Positions 31,701 through 38,707 of a stretch of 64,000 bases of DNA are shown here, piece after piece. The DNA is taken from positions 62,001 to 126,000 of the forward strand of contig NZ_JALDAX010000012.1 of assembly GCF_022698145.1 (NCBI RefSeq), read 5' to 3'. The DNA is from Streptomyces spinosisporus. Its GTDB lineage: Bacteria; Actinomycetota; Actinomycetes; Streptomycetales; Streptomycetaceae. The position numbers and the translations under genes are program-made. Below the pieces are notes generated by a model, which had not been told where the DNA came from, made no database searches, and worked only from the letters and a program-made list of their open reading frames with translations. The stretch's first letter is position 1. Each line of letters opens with the position of its first letter.

Positions 31701-32574
31701 TGGTGGTGATGTAGAAGTACGCGTTGTCCTCGGAGCTGACCTGCGAGGCGATGATGACCGGGATCAGATAGACCACGGCGAGCGAGAACAGCGAGCCGGT
31801 GTAGTCGCCCGAGAGGAACTTCCCGATCTCCCTGAGCGTCGGCGGTTTGGCACGGTCCTCGGTCGCCTTCACATGCCGTGGCACCAGACGCCGGAAGACC
31901 AGCCAGCCGAGCGGGATCACCGAGGTGGCGATCGCGGCGACCCAGGAGACGAAGACGCCGGTCGTCGGGATCGCCACCGCGAACGCGACCAGCAGGCCCA
32001 GCTTCACCGCGGAGAACACGGTGTTGCCCACCGGCACCCAGGGCGCGCTTCTGAGCCCGGTCAGCACGCCGTCCTGGAGGGTGAGCAGGTTCCACGCGAC
32101 CACGGCGACGATGAACCCGAGGCCGTTGAGCGGCCCGTGCAGGAAGCGGTACGACGGCCCCCACACGTTCAGCGTCAGCAGGAAGACGCCCGCCGCGACC
32201 GCCACGACCAGCGAACTGCCCGCGTACGTACGGAAGATCAGCCGTGCGGTGGCCCGCCCGGCGACGGGGATGAAGCGGGCCAGGGCGCCGGTCAGGGTCA
32301 CCGCGGTCAGGCCCGCGAGGAACTTCATCGCGGCGATCGCGGCCGAGCCCTGGCCGACCGCATCCTCGGAGTAGTAGCGGGCCGCGGCCAGCCAGAAGCC
32401 GAGCCCGAGCACGGCCGAGATGCCGGTGTTCAGCATCAGCGCATAGGCGTTGCGGAACAGCTGGTTGCCGTCCTTGTTCCGGCCGAGCCCGGGCAGGCGA
32501 AGACGGCGCCCGGACTGCTCGGGCGCCTCGGTCGGCGGCGCTTCCGCCTCGGTGGTGGTCGTCGTGTCAGACAC
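28741..32574 (-). CDS. fused polysaccharide flippase (MATE/Wzx-like) and GT-C/polymerase-like membrane protein
   Basis: The 1277-residue protein has two membrane halves. Residues about 35-455 form a 12-14-helix flippase of the Wzx/MurJ superfamily (YALMLNTGISAVLGLGFWLAA near the start). A 150-residue Pro/Glu-rich cytoplasmic linker follows (about 455-605). The second half (about 610-1277) has roughly twelve further helices resembling GT-C glycosyltransferases or Wzy-like polymerases. It carries an acidic loop RIDEADLDG and an external domain around 1050-1170, and ends with two helices. One chain could thus flip lipid-linked units and extend or transfer them. Such functions are normally separate genes. 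The start overlaps the deacetylase stop by 8 bp. It closes a four-gene coupled operon. Confidence 0.8.
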   Translation of the reverse strand: MSDTTTTTEAEAPPTEAPEQSGRRLRLPGLGRNKDGNQLFRNAYALMLNTGISAVLGLGFWLAAARYYSEDAVGQGSAAIAAMKFLAGLTAVTLTGALARFIPVAGRATARLIFRTYAGSSLVVAVAAGVFLLTLNVWGPSYRFLHGPLNGLGFIVAVVAWNLLTLQDGVLTGLRSAPWVPVGNTVFSAVKLGLLVAFAVAIPTTGVFVSWVAAIATSVIPLGWLVFRRLVPRHVKATEDRAKPPTLREIGKFLSGDYTGSLFSLAVVYLIPVIIASQVSSEDNAYFYITTTIGGTVNLLAINMGASLTVEGSHDPARLAANTRAALKRMARIMLPICGVLFIGAPWILGVFGAGYADAATPLLRWFAVGALLRVVMETYFAVLRAQSRTAGLAWLQGLLCALVLGLTLLLLPRMGLTGAGVAEISSLAVIVAIAAPKLYGILRAAPSAAVPEHAAPDGDLADLGAREAPGGETPRRRGPAWALDTDTLALGIHVDFDHVERRPDVRPGPGTPPTGTPVLPPDHRPAWAQNPEVGLPVEERQPGSEASLGPAEVDAPFGAEFGEEVVREAEASLVTEEPPEEAQEEEGRDTEVREPAPPALSWRERLQPSRLGVVLGCLLAAALLLYWVPALRIDEADLDGMGGLGLVSVLPLPTLVGAALLIVVFASLLWLGREHKALLLVTLLATVVSLHALPAVIETEPRFPTAWQHLGFLDYIDRTGSAVPDLDARWSWPGFFAAAAFVAKACGVSDLSEVIRWWPTTIELLYLAPMFLLVRSLRASWRAKWTGIWIFVLSSWVGQDYFSPQGFTYLLYLTFVAILLVWFRAPRVIWTKARPGEAEVEPTDRRQRAVLLAVLVGLYAASVPAHQLTPFVMLGVLAVLVLIGRSELRGLPILFAVMVAAWLGFMAEPYWSGHFNDLFGGVGGVGSNVSTSVSGRIQGGDSTHKLVLYTRVLLAGGVMAFACWGWWRRRDHKYRERSLLVLTFVPFLGFGMQSYGGEMALRVFMFAVPGAALLAGLALFPRTGVTAEERDKDRVSLAPLAALLAGLLLVGGFLVARWGNEPFERVRPGEVAAMDFVYAHDKPTVRVLWLSNDTVNDVTPALPWGAKDMERVNYVPTLAPPDPVLVSGLVKALKDAGPNSYLMINESQTTYLRMDVGYSDTWEPRLIQNLDRRPELKKAFVNDDAVIYTLAKQPGGKVAKPDPGPIGPQITWTPWSVVGALAALALIVLMTAREVVRVALRPSVRQLRWLQSSFWFSLPLLAVFLASLVQRFLTMK

Positions 32575-33367
32575 GGGAACGGATGGCCTTCCGGCGGACC
32601 TGACGTGCTCTTCGGACCATGGCGTACCCCTTGGTGAGGACGCGGTCCCTGGCGAACGTACGGGCGATCGCGCGGCCCTCGACCAGCCGCTCGAACTCCT
32701 CGATGCCCGTGCTGCGGCGCACGGTCACGCGCTGCAGGGCGTACGGCCCCTGGCTGCGCCGCGCGAGGCCGTTGCCGACGGCGAGCGCCTGCGCGTACCC
32801 CGTCTCGCGCACGGCTTCGCGGACCCGGCGGCTGGAGTAGCCGTAGGGGTAGGCGAACGAGGCCGGGGCGGTGCCCAGTTCGTCGCCGACGATCTCCCTG
32901 CAGTGGACCAGCTCGTGCCGCAGCGCGTCGTCGTCGAGCTGGTCGAGCTGCGGATGGGTGTGGCTGTGGCCGCCGATCTCGACGTCGGCGGCGGCGAGTT
33001 CGCGCACCTGGTCCCAGTCGAGCATGGTGTCCAGGCCGCCGCCCATGTCGTGGGCGCCCCTGAGCCAGCCCGTGGAGACGAACAGGGTGGACGCGAAGCC
33101 GTGCTTGGCGAGCACGGGCAGGGCGTGCCGGTGCACGCCCTCGTAGCCGTCGTCGAAGGTGATCAGCACGGGCCGGGCGGGCAGCGGGCGGCCCGAGCGC
33201 CAACTCGCCGCCAGATCGGCCGTGTTGACCGGGGTGAGTCCTCGGTCGCCGATGCACGCCATCTGCTCCGCGAACGCCTCGGGTGTTACCGACAGCTCAC
33301 GGGTGGCGTCGTTCGGCGCGGTCGCGACCGAGTGGTACATCAAGACCGGCACCGGTGCCTCAGTCAT
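32567..33367 (-). CDS. polysaccharide deacetylase (NodB-type, CE4)
   Basis: The 266-residue enzyme has the NodB core: VLMYHSVA at the start, TFDDGYEGVHRHALPVL (motif 1, metal Asp), IGGHSHTHPQLDQL (motif 2, HxxxH metal ligands) and SFAYPYGYSSRRVREA (motif 3). It removes N- or O-acetyl groups from a glycan intermediate or polymer. No signal peptide is visible, so it may act on the lipid-linked precursor inside or at the membrane, which is unusual for CE4. The start ATG overlaps the preceding GT2 stop (ATGA) and its own end overlaps the flippase start. Confidence 0.9.
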   Translation of the reverse strand: MTEAPVPVLMYHSVATAPNDATRELSVTPEAFAEQMACIGDRGLTPVNTADLAASWRSGRPLPARPVLITFDDGYEGVHRHALPVLAKHGFASTLFVSTGWLRGAHDMGGGLDTMLDWDQVRELAAADVEIGGHSHTHPQLDQLDDDALRHELVHCREIVGDELGTAPASFAYPYGYSSRRVREAVRETGYAQALAVGNGLARRSQGPYALQRVTVRRSTGIEEFERLVEGRAIARTFARDRVLTKGYAMVRRARQVRRKAIRSRV

Positions 33368-34386
33368 GAGAGCCCCCCTCGCTCACGAGAATCTCCCCGC
33401 TCATGAGACGTTCCCTCGATCTCGACGACGGAGAAGGTCGCGTCGCCTCGGCGTGCCCGCACACTCCCCACCACGTACCCGCCGGCCGCCGTCAGCACCC
33501 CGGCGACGATCGCACCCGCCCGGCCCGCACCGCCCGGCCGGGCCAGCACGGCGTCGCGCAGTCCGCGGGCCACGCCGGCCGGCAGGACCCGGGTGGCGTA
33601 CCGGCGCTCGGACTCAAGTCCCTTGTCCGCGCCCACACTTCGCGCCACCAGCGCCTTCGACAGGCCCTCGGCGTACGCCCGCGTGCGGAAGTACCCGAAG
33701 TGCTCGCGGGCCTCGGGCACCCTGTGGTGGATCACCGCGCGGTCGTCGATCAGGAGGATCGCGTCCGGTCTGGCGCGGGTGAGCCGGATGCACAGCTCCG
33801 TCTCCTCGCAGCCCAGCGGCCGCTTGTCGCCGTCACGGCCGATGCCGGTCGCGAAACCGCCCGCCGCGTCGAACGCCGTACGCCGGAACGAGGCGTTGCC
33901 GCCGAGGACGTTGCGCACCCGGACGCGGCCAGGCGGCAGTCCGAGGTAGGTGCAGCCGACCACCCAGTCGAACTCCGCGGGGAACCAGGCGGGCCGCCGG
34001 CCCGACGCCCAGATCGGCATCGTACGGCCGCCGACGGCCATCACCCGCGGATCGGCGAACCCCTCGGCGAAGCGGCGCAGCCAGTCCCGCTCGGCCACGG
34101 CGTCGTCGTCGAGGAAGGCGATCACCTCGCCGCCGGAGGCCGCGATCCCGGTGTTGCGGCCCGCGGACAGACCACGGGGGCCCGCGTTGGCGAGCACCCG
34201 TACCTCGTCGGTCTCCTTGTACTCCTTGGCCAGCCGGTCGAGCAGCGCCGGGTTGTGGTCGACGACCAGCAGGGTCTCCAGGGCGGGGTGCGACTGCGCC
34301 CGCACCGAGGAGACCGCCGCGAGGATGTCCTCCCAGCGGTCCTCGGTGTAGACGCAGATCACGACGGAGATGTCGGGATCGCTCAA
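33364..34386 (-). CDS. family 2 glycosyltransferase, TTG start
   Basis: The 340-residue GT-A enzyme opens ISVVICVYTEDRWEDILAAV. It has the nucleotide-sugar DxD in VIAFLDDDAVAERDWL (about residues 90-105), the conserved GGNASFRRTAFDAAGGF acceptor region and CEETELCIRL (catalytic ED-type motif). A C-terminal extension of about 70 residues may associate with the membrane. The TTG start overlaps the upstream stop as TTGA, a rare analogue of the usual ATGA coupling, with GAGAGG 4 nt upstream. It would add one sugar to the lipid-linked intermediate. The donor cannot be predicted. Confidence 0.88.
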   Translation of the reverse strand: MSDPDISVVICVYTEDRWEDILAAVSSVRAQSHPALETLLVVDHNPALLDRLAKEYKETDEVRVLANAGPRGLSAGRNTGIAASGGEVIAFLDDDAVAERDWLRRFAEGFADPRVMAVGGRTMPIWASGRRPAWFPAEFDWVVGCTYLGLPPGRVRVRNVLGGNASFRRTAFDAAGGFATGIGRDGDKRPLGCEETELCIRLTRARPDAILLIDDRAVIHHRVPEAREHFGYFRTRAYAEGLSKALVARSVGADKGLESERRYATRVLPAGVARGLRDAVLARPGGAGRAGAIVAGVLTAAGGYVVGSVRARRGDATFSVVEIEGTSHERGDSRERGGLS

Positions 34387-35219
34387 GACACCTCTCCCTG
34401 AACCGAGTCGAGCCGGGCGGAGTCGAGCATCGGCGAGTGGTGTTCCTGCCGGCGCAGCTCCTTGCGGTTCGACCGCTCCTTGAGGATGACCTTGAGCACC
34501 CGGAACCCGTCGCGCACGGCCCGCAGATTGCTCGCGCCGTGGATGCGCAGATACTCGTAGCTCGGTATCTCCTGCACCTTCAGACCCGCCTTGACCACGC
34601 GGATGTTGATCAGGGTCTCGATCTCGAAGCCGGTGCAGTCCAGCGAGATCTTGTCCAGGCAGTGCCGCCAGAACGCGTTGTATCCGTAGCAGAGATCCGT
34701 GTAGCGGGCGCCGAACTTGCGGTTGACGACGGTGCACAGCGCCCAATTGCCGAGCTTGCGGATGAACGTCATGTCGTCGGTGCCGCCGCCGTTGGCGAAC
34801 CGGGACCCCTTGGCGAAGTCCGCGCCGGAGACCAGCGCCGAGACATAGCTGACGATCTCGTTGCCGTCCGCCGAGCCGTCCGCGTCGACCATCACGATGA
34901 TGTCGCCGGTGCACGCCTCGAACCCGGTGATCAGCGCGTCGCCCTTGCCCTTGCCGCGCTGCTCGACGACCTTGACCTCGGGCCACAGCTCGCGGGCCAC
35001 CTGGACGGTGTCGTCGGTCGAATTGCCGTCCACGAGGACGACTTCGTGTATCCAGTCCGGAAGTGTCTTGAAGACGTAGGGGAGATTCTCCGCCTCGTTC
35101 ATGGCGGGAATCACCACGCTCACCGGTGGCGCGATGGCCAGGTGAGAGGAGATCGGCCGGTATTTGCTGGCAGTTGACGGGTCTTGGCCCGTGGTCGCCG
35201 GCCGAAGAACTGAACTCAT
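34383..35219 (-). CDS. family 2 glycosyltransferase, DPM1/polyprenyl-phosphate type
   Basis: The 278-residue enzyme has SVVIPAMNEAENLPYVFKTL, then VDGNSTDDTVQVA, the nucleotide-sugar motif IIVMVDADGSADGNE and FAKGSRFANGGG. This matches dolichyl/polyprenyl-phosphate sugar synthases and related initiating GT2 enzymes. It lacks C-terminal transmembrane helices. It probably makes the polyprenyl-phosphate-linked sugar used by the membrane polymerase/GT-C half of the last gene in the operon. It is first in the operon; the promoter must lie within 35220-35568 but is not clear. The frame ends in VS* overlapping the next start. Confidence 0.88.
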   Translation of the reverse strand: MSSVLRPATTGQDPSTASKYRPISSHLAIAPPVSVVIPAMNEAENLPYVFKTLPDWIHEVVLVDGNSTDDTVQVARELWPEVKVVEQRGKGKGDALITGFEACTGDIIVMVDADGSADGNEIVSYVSALVSGADFAKGSRFANGGGTDDMTFIRKLGNWALCTVVNRKFGARYTDLCYGYNAFWRHCLDKISLDCTGFEIETLINIRVVKAGLKVQEIPSYEYLRIHGASNLRAVRDGFRVLKVILKERSNRKELRRQEHHSPMLDSARLDSVQGEVS

Positions 35220-35568
35220 GAGTCTGGTCCCTCTCGTCCGGTGGACCGCCCGCCCCTGGGCGGCCCGGTTATGTGTCCGGTTCGAAAGGGGGGTTCACGT
35301 CTGCGGCATCACGAAATGGATCTCCGTGCATGCCGAGACGAGCTGGCAAAGCTGGCCGGCCGCCTGCCGAGGAAACGGCAGTCGGTCGCGCGGCACGACT
35401 CGGTCACAAGTGCGGTCACCGAGCACGGCACCCCCCTACCGCGCCCCGCTCCGGCTCCATCGCGGTCCTTGAGCCCTCCCCTGGAGCCGCTTGATGATGG
35501 ACCGTTGCGGGTGAGATGTATGACGGTATTGACGATTGAACCCGTATGGCAAGGCCTGGAACGAGGCC
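35220..35568. other. intergenic region before the polysaccharide operon
   Basis: This 349-bp region lies between two minus-strand genes. It is less G/C-rich at its distal end. It contains a CTGCCG-AGGAAA-CGGCAG hairpin (35364-35381), which could pause or terminate read-through, and an AGGCCT-CGTTCC-AGGCCT repeat near 35550-35567. I see no convincing gene or clear promoter. Confidence 0.45.
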
Positions 35569-35973
35569 TCACGTTTTTGTTGGTTTGACCGTTGCACAGC
35601 CCACCAGAAGCAGCAAACTGATCACGGCCACTGCGATGATTCCGCCGCGCACCGACCAACGGTGAACGGCCAACATGCCTTGCGCCACCAGCATGTTGAG
35701 CACAACGGCACCCGCGATCGCGCCGAGAGCGCGACCGAGGGGCCCCAGCCCGCGCAGCGCGGCCCAGACAGCCGTCGCGGGCGCTGCGAGCAGGAAGAAC
35801 AGGGTGAACGGGCCGCGCAGGGGTGAGTCGGAGTCGACGAGCGCCAAGAGCGCGCCGAATCCCCCCACGGCCGTCGCGGCACCCGCGAGCACGGGCGACA
35901 GGTCCCTCCCCGGTCCTGATCGCTCCCGCTGGGCGCCCGATGGTGATGGTCTCTTGATATGGATCGTCTGCAT
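35569..35973 (-). CDS. small integral membrane protein
   Basis: The 134-residue protein has a short basic N-terminus (MQTIHIKRPSPSGAQRERSG) and about four hydrophobic segments: LAGAATAVGGFGALLAL, GPFTLFFLLAAPATAVWAAL, ALGAIAGAVVLNMLVAQGML and IIAVAVISLLLLVG. No catalytic motif is seen and I do not recognise a family. The start is uncertain: only a distant GGGGGG lies upstream. It may belong to the polysaccharide locus 350 bp downstream, on position alone. Confidence 0.6.
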   Translation of the reverse strand: MQTIHIKRPSPSGAQRERSGPGRDLSPVLAGAATAVGGFGALLALVDSDSPLRGPFTLFFLLAAPATAVWAALRGLGPLGRALGAIAGAVVLNMLVAQGMLAVHRWSVRGGIIAVAVISLLLLVGCATVKPTKT

Positions 35974-36223
35974 TGGCGACTTTGCCCCCCGACGCGCCGG
36001 ATGCCGGGCTTCACTGTCGCGCAGCGCAAGAGGGGCGTCAAGGTGCTGAAGTGGCCCATACCGGTTCTTGTGCATTCTTGAACAAGGCTGACGCGAGGGC
36101 ATCGGACATGAACTTGTCCGGATTTGCTCGGTGGTTGACCCCAAATCTTGACATGGACACTTCCCGTTGACGCGCGTAGTTGCTACCACGGTTACGGCAG
36201 AGATCCTGCTAAAGGGAGGTTCC

Positions 36224-37030
36224 ATGAGACGTTCCCGAATTGCCGTCTTCGTGAGTTCCATCCTCCTCGCCGCCGGCGCGGCCCTCACCGGGGCCACGAC
36301 GGCGCAGGCGTCCCCGGACGCCGCAGCGACCGGCTATGTGGCCCTCGGCGACTCCTACTCCTCCGGGGTCGGGTCGGGCAGCTACATCAGCTCCAGCGGC
36401 GACTGCAAGCGCAGCACGAAGGCCTACCCCTACCTCTGGGCCGCCGCCCACTCACCCTCGACGTTCGACTTCACCGCCTGCTCCGGCGCCCGTACGGGTG
36501 ATGTTCTGTCCGGACAGCTCGGCCCGCTCAGCACCGCCACCGGACTCGTCTCCATCAGCATCGGCGGCAACGACGCCGGCTTCGCCGACGTCATGACCAC
36601 CTGTGTGCTCCAGTCCGACAGCTCCTGTCTCTCCCGCATCAACACCGCCAGGGCGTACGTCGGCTCGACCCTGCCCGGACAACTCGACACCGTGTACTCG
36701 GCGATCAGCGCCAAGGCCCCGAACGCCCATGTGGTCGTCATCGGCTACCCCCGCTTCTACAAGCTCGGCACGTCCTGCATCGGCCTCTCCGAGACCAAGC
36801 GGAAGGCGATCAACGACGCGGCCGACCTGCTGGACACCGCCATCGCCAAGGCCGCGGCCGACCACGGCTTCAGCTTCGGCGACGTCCGCGCCACCTTCAC
36901 CGGCCATGAGATCTGCTCCGGCAGCTCCTGGCTGCACAGCGTCGACTGGCTGAACATCGGCGAGTCCTACCACCCGACCGCGGCCGGCCAGTCCGGCGGC
37001 TATCTGCCGGTCCTGACCAGCGCCGCCTGA
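36224..37030 (+). CDS. secreted SGNH/GDSL esterase-lipase
   Basis: The 268-residue protein has a signal peptide cleaved near TAQAS (about 29). SGNH blocks are all present: I (ALGDSYSSGVG, Ser), III (ISIGGNDAGF) and V (DWLNIGESYHPTAAG, His). The three pairs of cysteines and the overall sequence match the S. rimosus/S. coelicolor SCO1725-type extracellular lipases, from memory. AAAGGGAGG lies 5 nt before the ATG. The upstream region holds TTGACA (36148-36153) and TTGACG (36167-36172), with GTTACG 18 bp behind the latter. It ends exactly where the convergent kinase gene begins. Confidence 0.9.
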   Translation: MRRSRIAVFVSSILLAAGAALTGATTAQASPDAAATGYVALGDSYSSGVGSGSYISSSGDCKRSTKAYPYLWAAAHSPSTFDFTACSGARTGDVLSGQLGPLSTATGLVSISIGGNDAGFADVMTTCVLQSDSSCLSRINTARAYVGSTLPGQLDTVYSAISAKAPNAHVVVIGYPRFYKLGTSCIGLSETKRKAINDAADLLDTAIAKAAADHGFSFGDVRATFTGHEICSGSSWLHSVDWLNIGESYHPTAAGQSGGYLPVLTSAA

Positions 37031-38644
37031 TCACTCGGAGGGCGACGCCGAAGTACTGGGGGAGGCCCCGCCCGTCGGGGTCTCCGCCACACAGGTCACC
37101 GAGAACGGAACCGAGTTGGACGTCGTCTCCACCGGAGAGCGCACCTCGACACTGATCTCGTTGCGGAAGGTCCCCGTGCTGTCGTAGGTCGTCACGAACG
37201 CCCTGTCCTGCCTGGTCCTCGAACCGCCCTCGGGAAAGGACATGGTCTTCCACCCCTGGTCCATGACCTGGCCGTCCCGCGAGACCCAGCGATAGCTCAC
37301 CTGCGCCGGCAGATTCCCCACCGTGAACGTCGCCGTGAAGGCCGGCGCCCGGCCGCTCTCGGGCGGACAGCTGCCCGAGTAGTCGGTGTTCGCGCCCGCG
37401 AGCGTGACCTTCACGGACTGCGGCGCGGTCGTACGACCGCTGCTGCTCTTGCTCGGCGCCGGACTGTCGCCCCCGCCGCCGCCCGGCTGCTCGGTGGTCG
37501 GCGTCTGCGAAGTCCCGCCCCCCGCCCGGGTGGTGTTGCCGCCCCCGGCGTTCCCGTCGCCGCCGTTGTCGCGGTTCAGCAGCCCGTACGTCAGACCGGC
37601 CAGCGCCAGTGCCAGCACGACCAGCCCGGTGACCAGTACGACGGCTGCCCGGCGGTTGCGCTGCTTCGGCACGGTGGCCGTGGTCGCGGCCAGCTCCGGC
37701 GTGGCCTGTGCCGGCGCGGTCGGGTACGGCATCGGCGGAGTCGGCGTCCCCTGCGCCGGATACGCGGCGATCGTCGGCGTGTACGGGGCAGTCGGCGCGG
37801 CGTCCGCGCGCGGCGTGCCCCCCGCCCCGACGATCCGCAGGTCCTGCTCGGCCCGGTCGGCGGCCAGCCGCTCGGCCGGGTCCTTGCGCAGCAGCCCCTC
37901 GATGACCGGGGTCAGCGCACCTGCCCGCAGCGGCTGCGGCAGTTCCTCGTCCACGATCGCCCGCAGGGTGCTGAGCGGGGTGTCCTGGCGGAACGGGGAG
38001 TTGCCCTCGACCGCCGCGTACAACAGGACGCCGAGCGACCACAGGTCGGACTCGGGGCCCGGCGTGCGGCCGAGGGCCCGCTCCGGTGCCAGGAACTCGG
38101 GCGAACCGATGACCTCGCCGGTCATGGTCAGCGCGGAGCTGCCCTCCACCATGGCGATGCCGAAGTCGGTGAGCACCACCCGGCCGTCGTTGGCCAGCAG
38201 TACGTTGGCCGGCTTCACGTCCCGGTGCAGCACCCCGGCCTCGTGCGCCGCCCGCAGCGCCGCCAGCACCTCGGCCCCGATGTGCGCGGCCCGCTGCGGC
38301 GGCATCGGGCCCTCGGCCTCCAGGAGGTCGGCGAGGGAGATGCCGCGCACCAGCTCCATGACGATCCAGGGGCGGCCGTCCTCGGTGGCCACGTCGTAGA
38401 CCGTGACGACATTGCGGTTGGCGACCCGCGCGGCCGCCCATGCCTCGCGCTCCAGGCGGGCGTACATCCGCTCCACGTCCGGGGCCGGCAGACCGGCGGG
38501 CGCGCGCACCTCCTTGACGGCGACCTCGCGGTGCAGCACCTCGTCACGGGCGCGCCACACCGTTCCCATGCCGCCCTGGCCGAGGGGGGACAGGAGGCGG
38601 TAGCGGCCGGCGATCACACGTTCACTGCCCGGTTCTTCGGACAC
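37031..38644 (-). CDS. membrane Ser/Thr protein kinase (PknB-like) with extracytoplasmic domain
   Basis: The 537-residue protein has a complete Hanks kinase domain (about 12-270): GQGGMGTVW loop, VAVKEV lysine, HRDVKPANVLL catalytic loop, DFGIA and an APE-type motif FLAPERAL. A Pro/Ala/Thr-rich juxtamembrane linker and one helix (VVLVTGLVVLALALAGLTYGL) follow. The outside part has a Gly/Thr/Ser stalk and a beta-rich domain of about 110 residues with two cysteines in CPPE and VTCVAE. It has no PASTA repeats, so its ligand differs from PknB's. GTG 38644 is preferred for its GGGGGA site; the frame stays open to GTG 38698. Confidence 0.88.
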   Translation of the reverse strand: MSEEPGSERVIAGRYRLLSPLGQGGMGTVWRARDEVLHREVAVKEVRAPAGLPAPDVERMYARLEREAWAAARVANRNVVTVYDVATEDGRPWIVMELVRGISLADLLEAEGPMPPQRAAHIGAEVLAALRAAHEAGVLHRDVKPANVLLANDGRVVLTDFGIAMVEGSSALTMTGEVIGSPEFLAPERALGRTPGPESDLWSLGVLLYAAVEGNSPFRQDTPLSTLRAIVDEELPQPLRAGALTPVIEGLLRKDPAERLAADRAEQDLRIVGAGGTPRADAAPTAPYTPTIAAYPAQGTPTPPMPYPTAPAQATPELAATTATVPKQRNRRAAVVLVTGLVVLALALAGLTYGLLNRDNGGDGNAGGGNTTRAGGGTSQTPTTEQPGGGGGDSPAPSKSSSGRTTAPQSVKVTLAGANTDYSGSCPPESGRAPAFTATFTVGNLPAQVSYRWVSRDGQVMDQGWKTMSFPEGGSRTRQDRAFVTTYDSTGTFRNEISVEVRSPVETTSNSVPFSVTCVAETPTGGASPSTSASPSE

Positions 38645-38707
38645 GGGCGTCCCCCATTCGCATCCGCGTGCTTTTTCCACTCCGTGTGATTTCTCCACAA
38701 ACGTAGC

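Noticed and set aside
35241..35588. Small plus-strand frame in the gap before the GT2 operon
   Set aside because: No ribosome site, random-looking composition and no codon bias.
35974..36297. Longer start for the small membrane protein
   Set aside because: It would overlap the SGNH esterase promoter and start; the added sequence is cysteine/arginine-rich noise.
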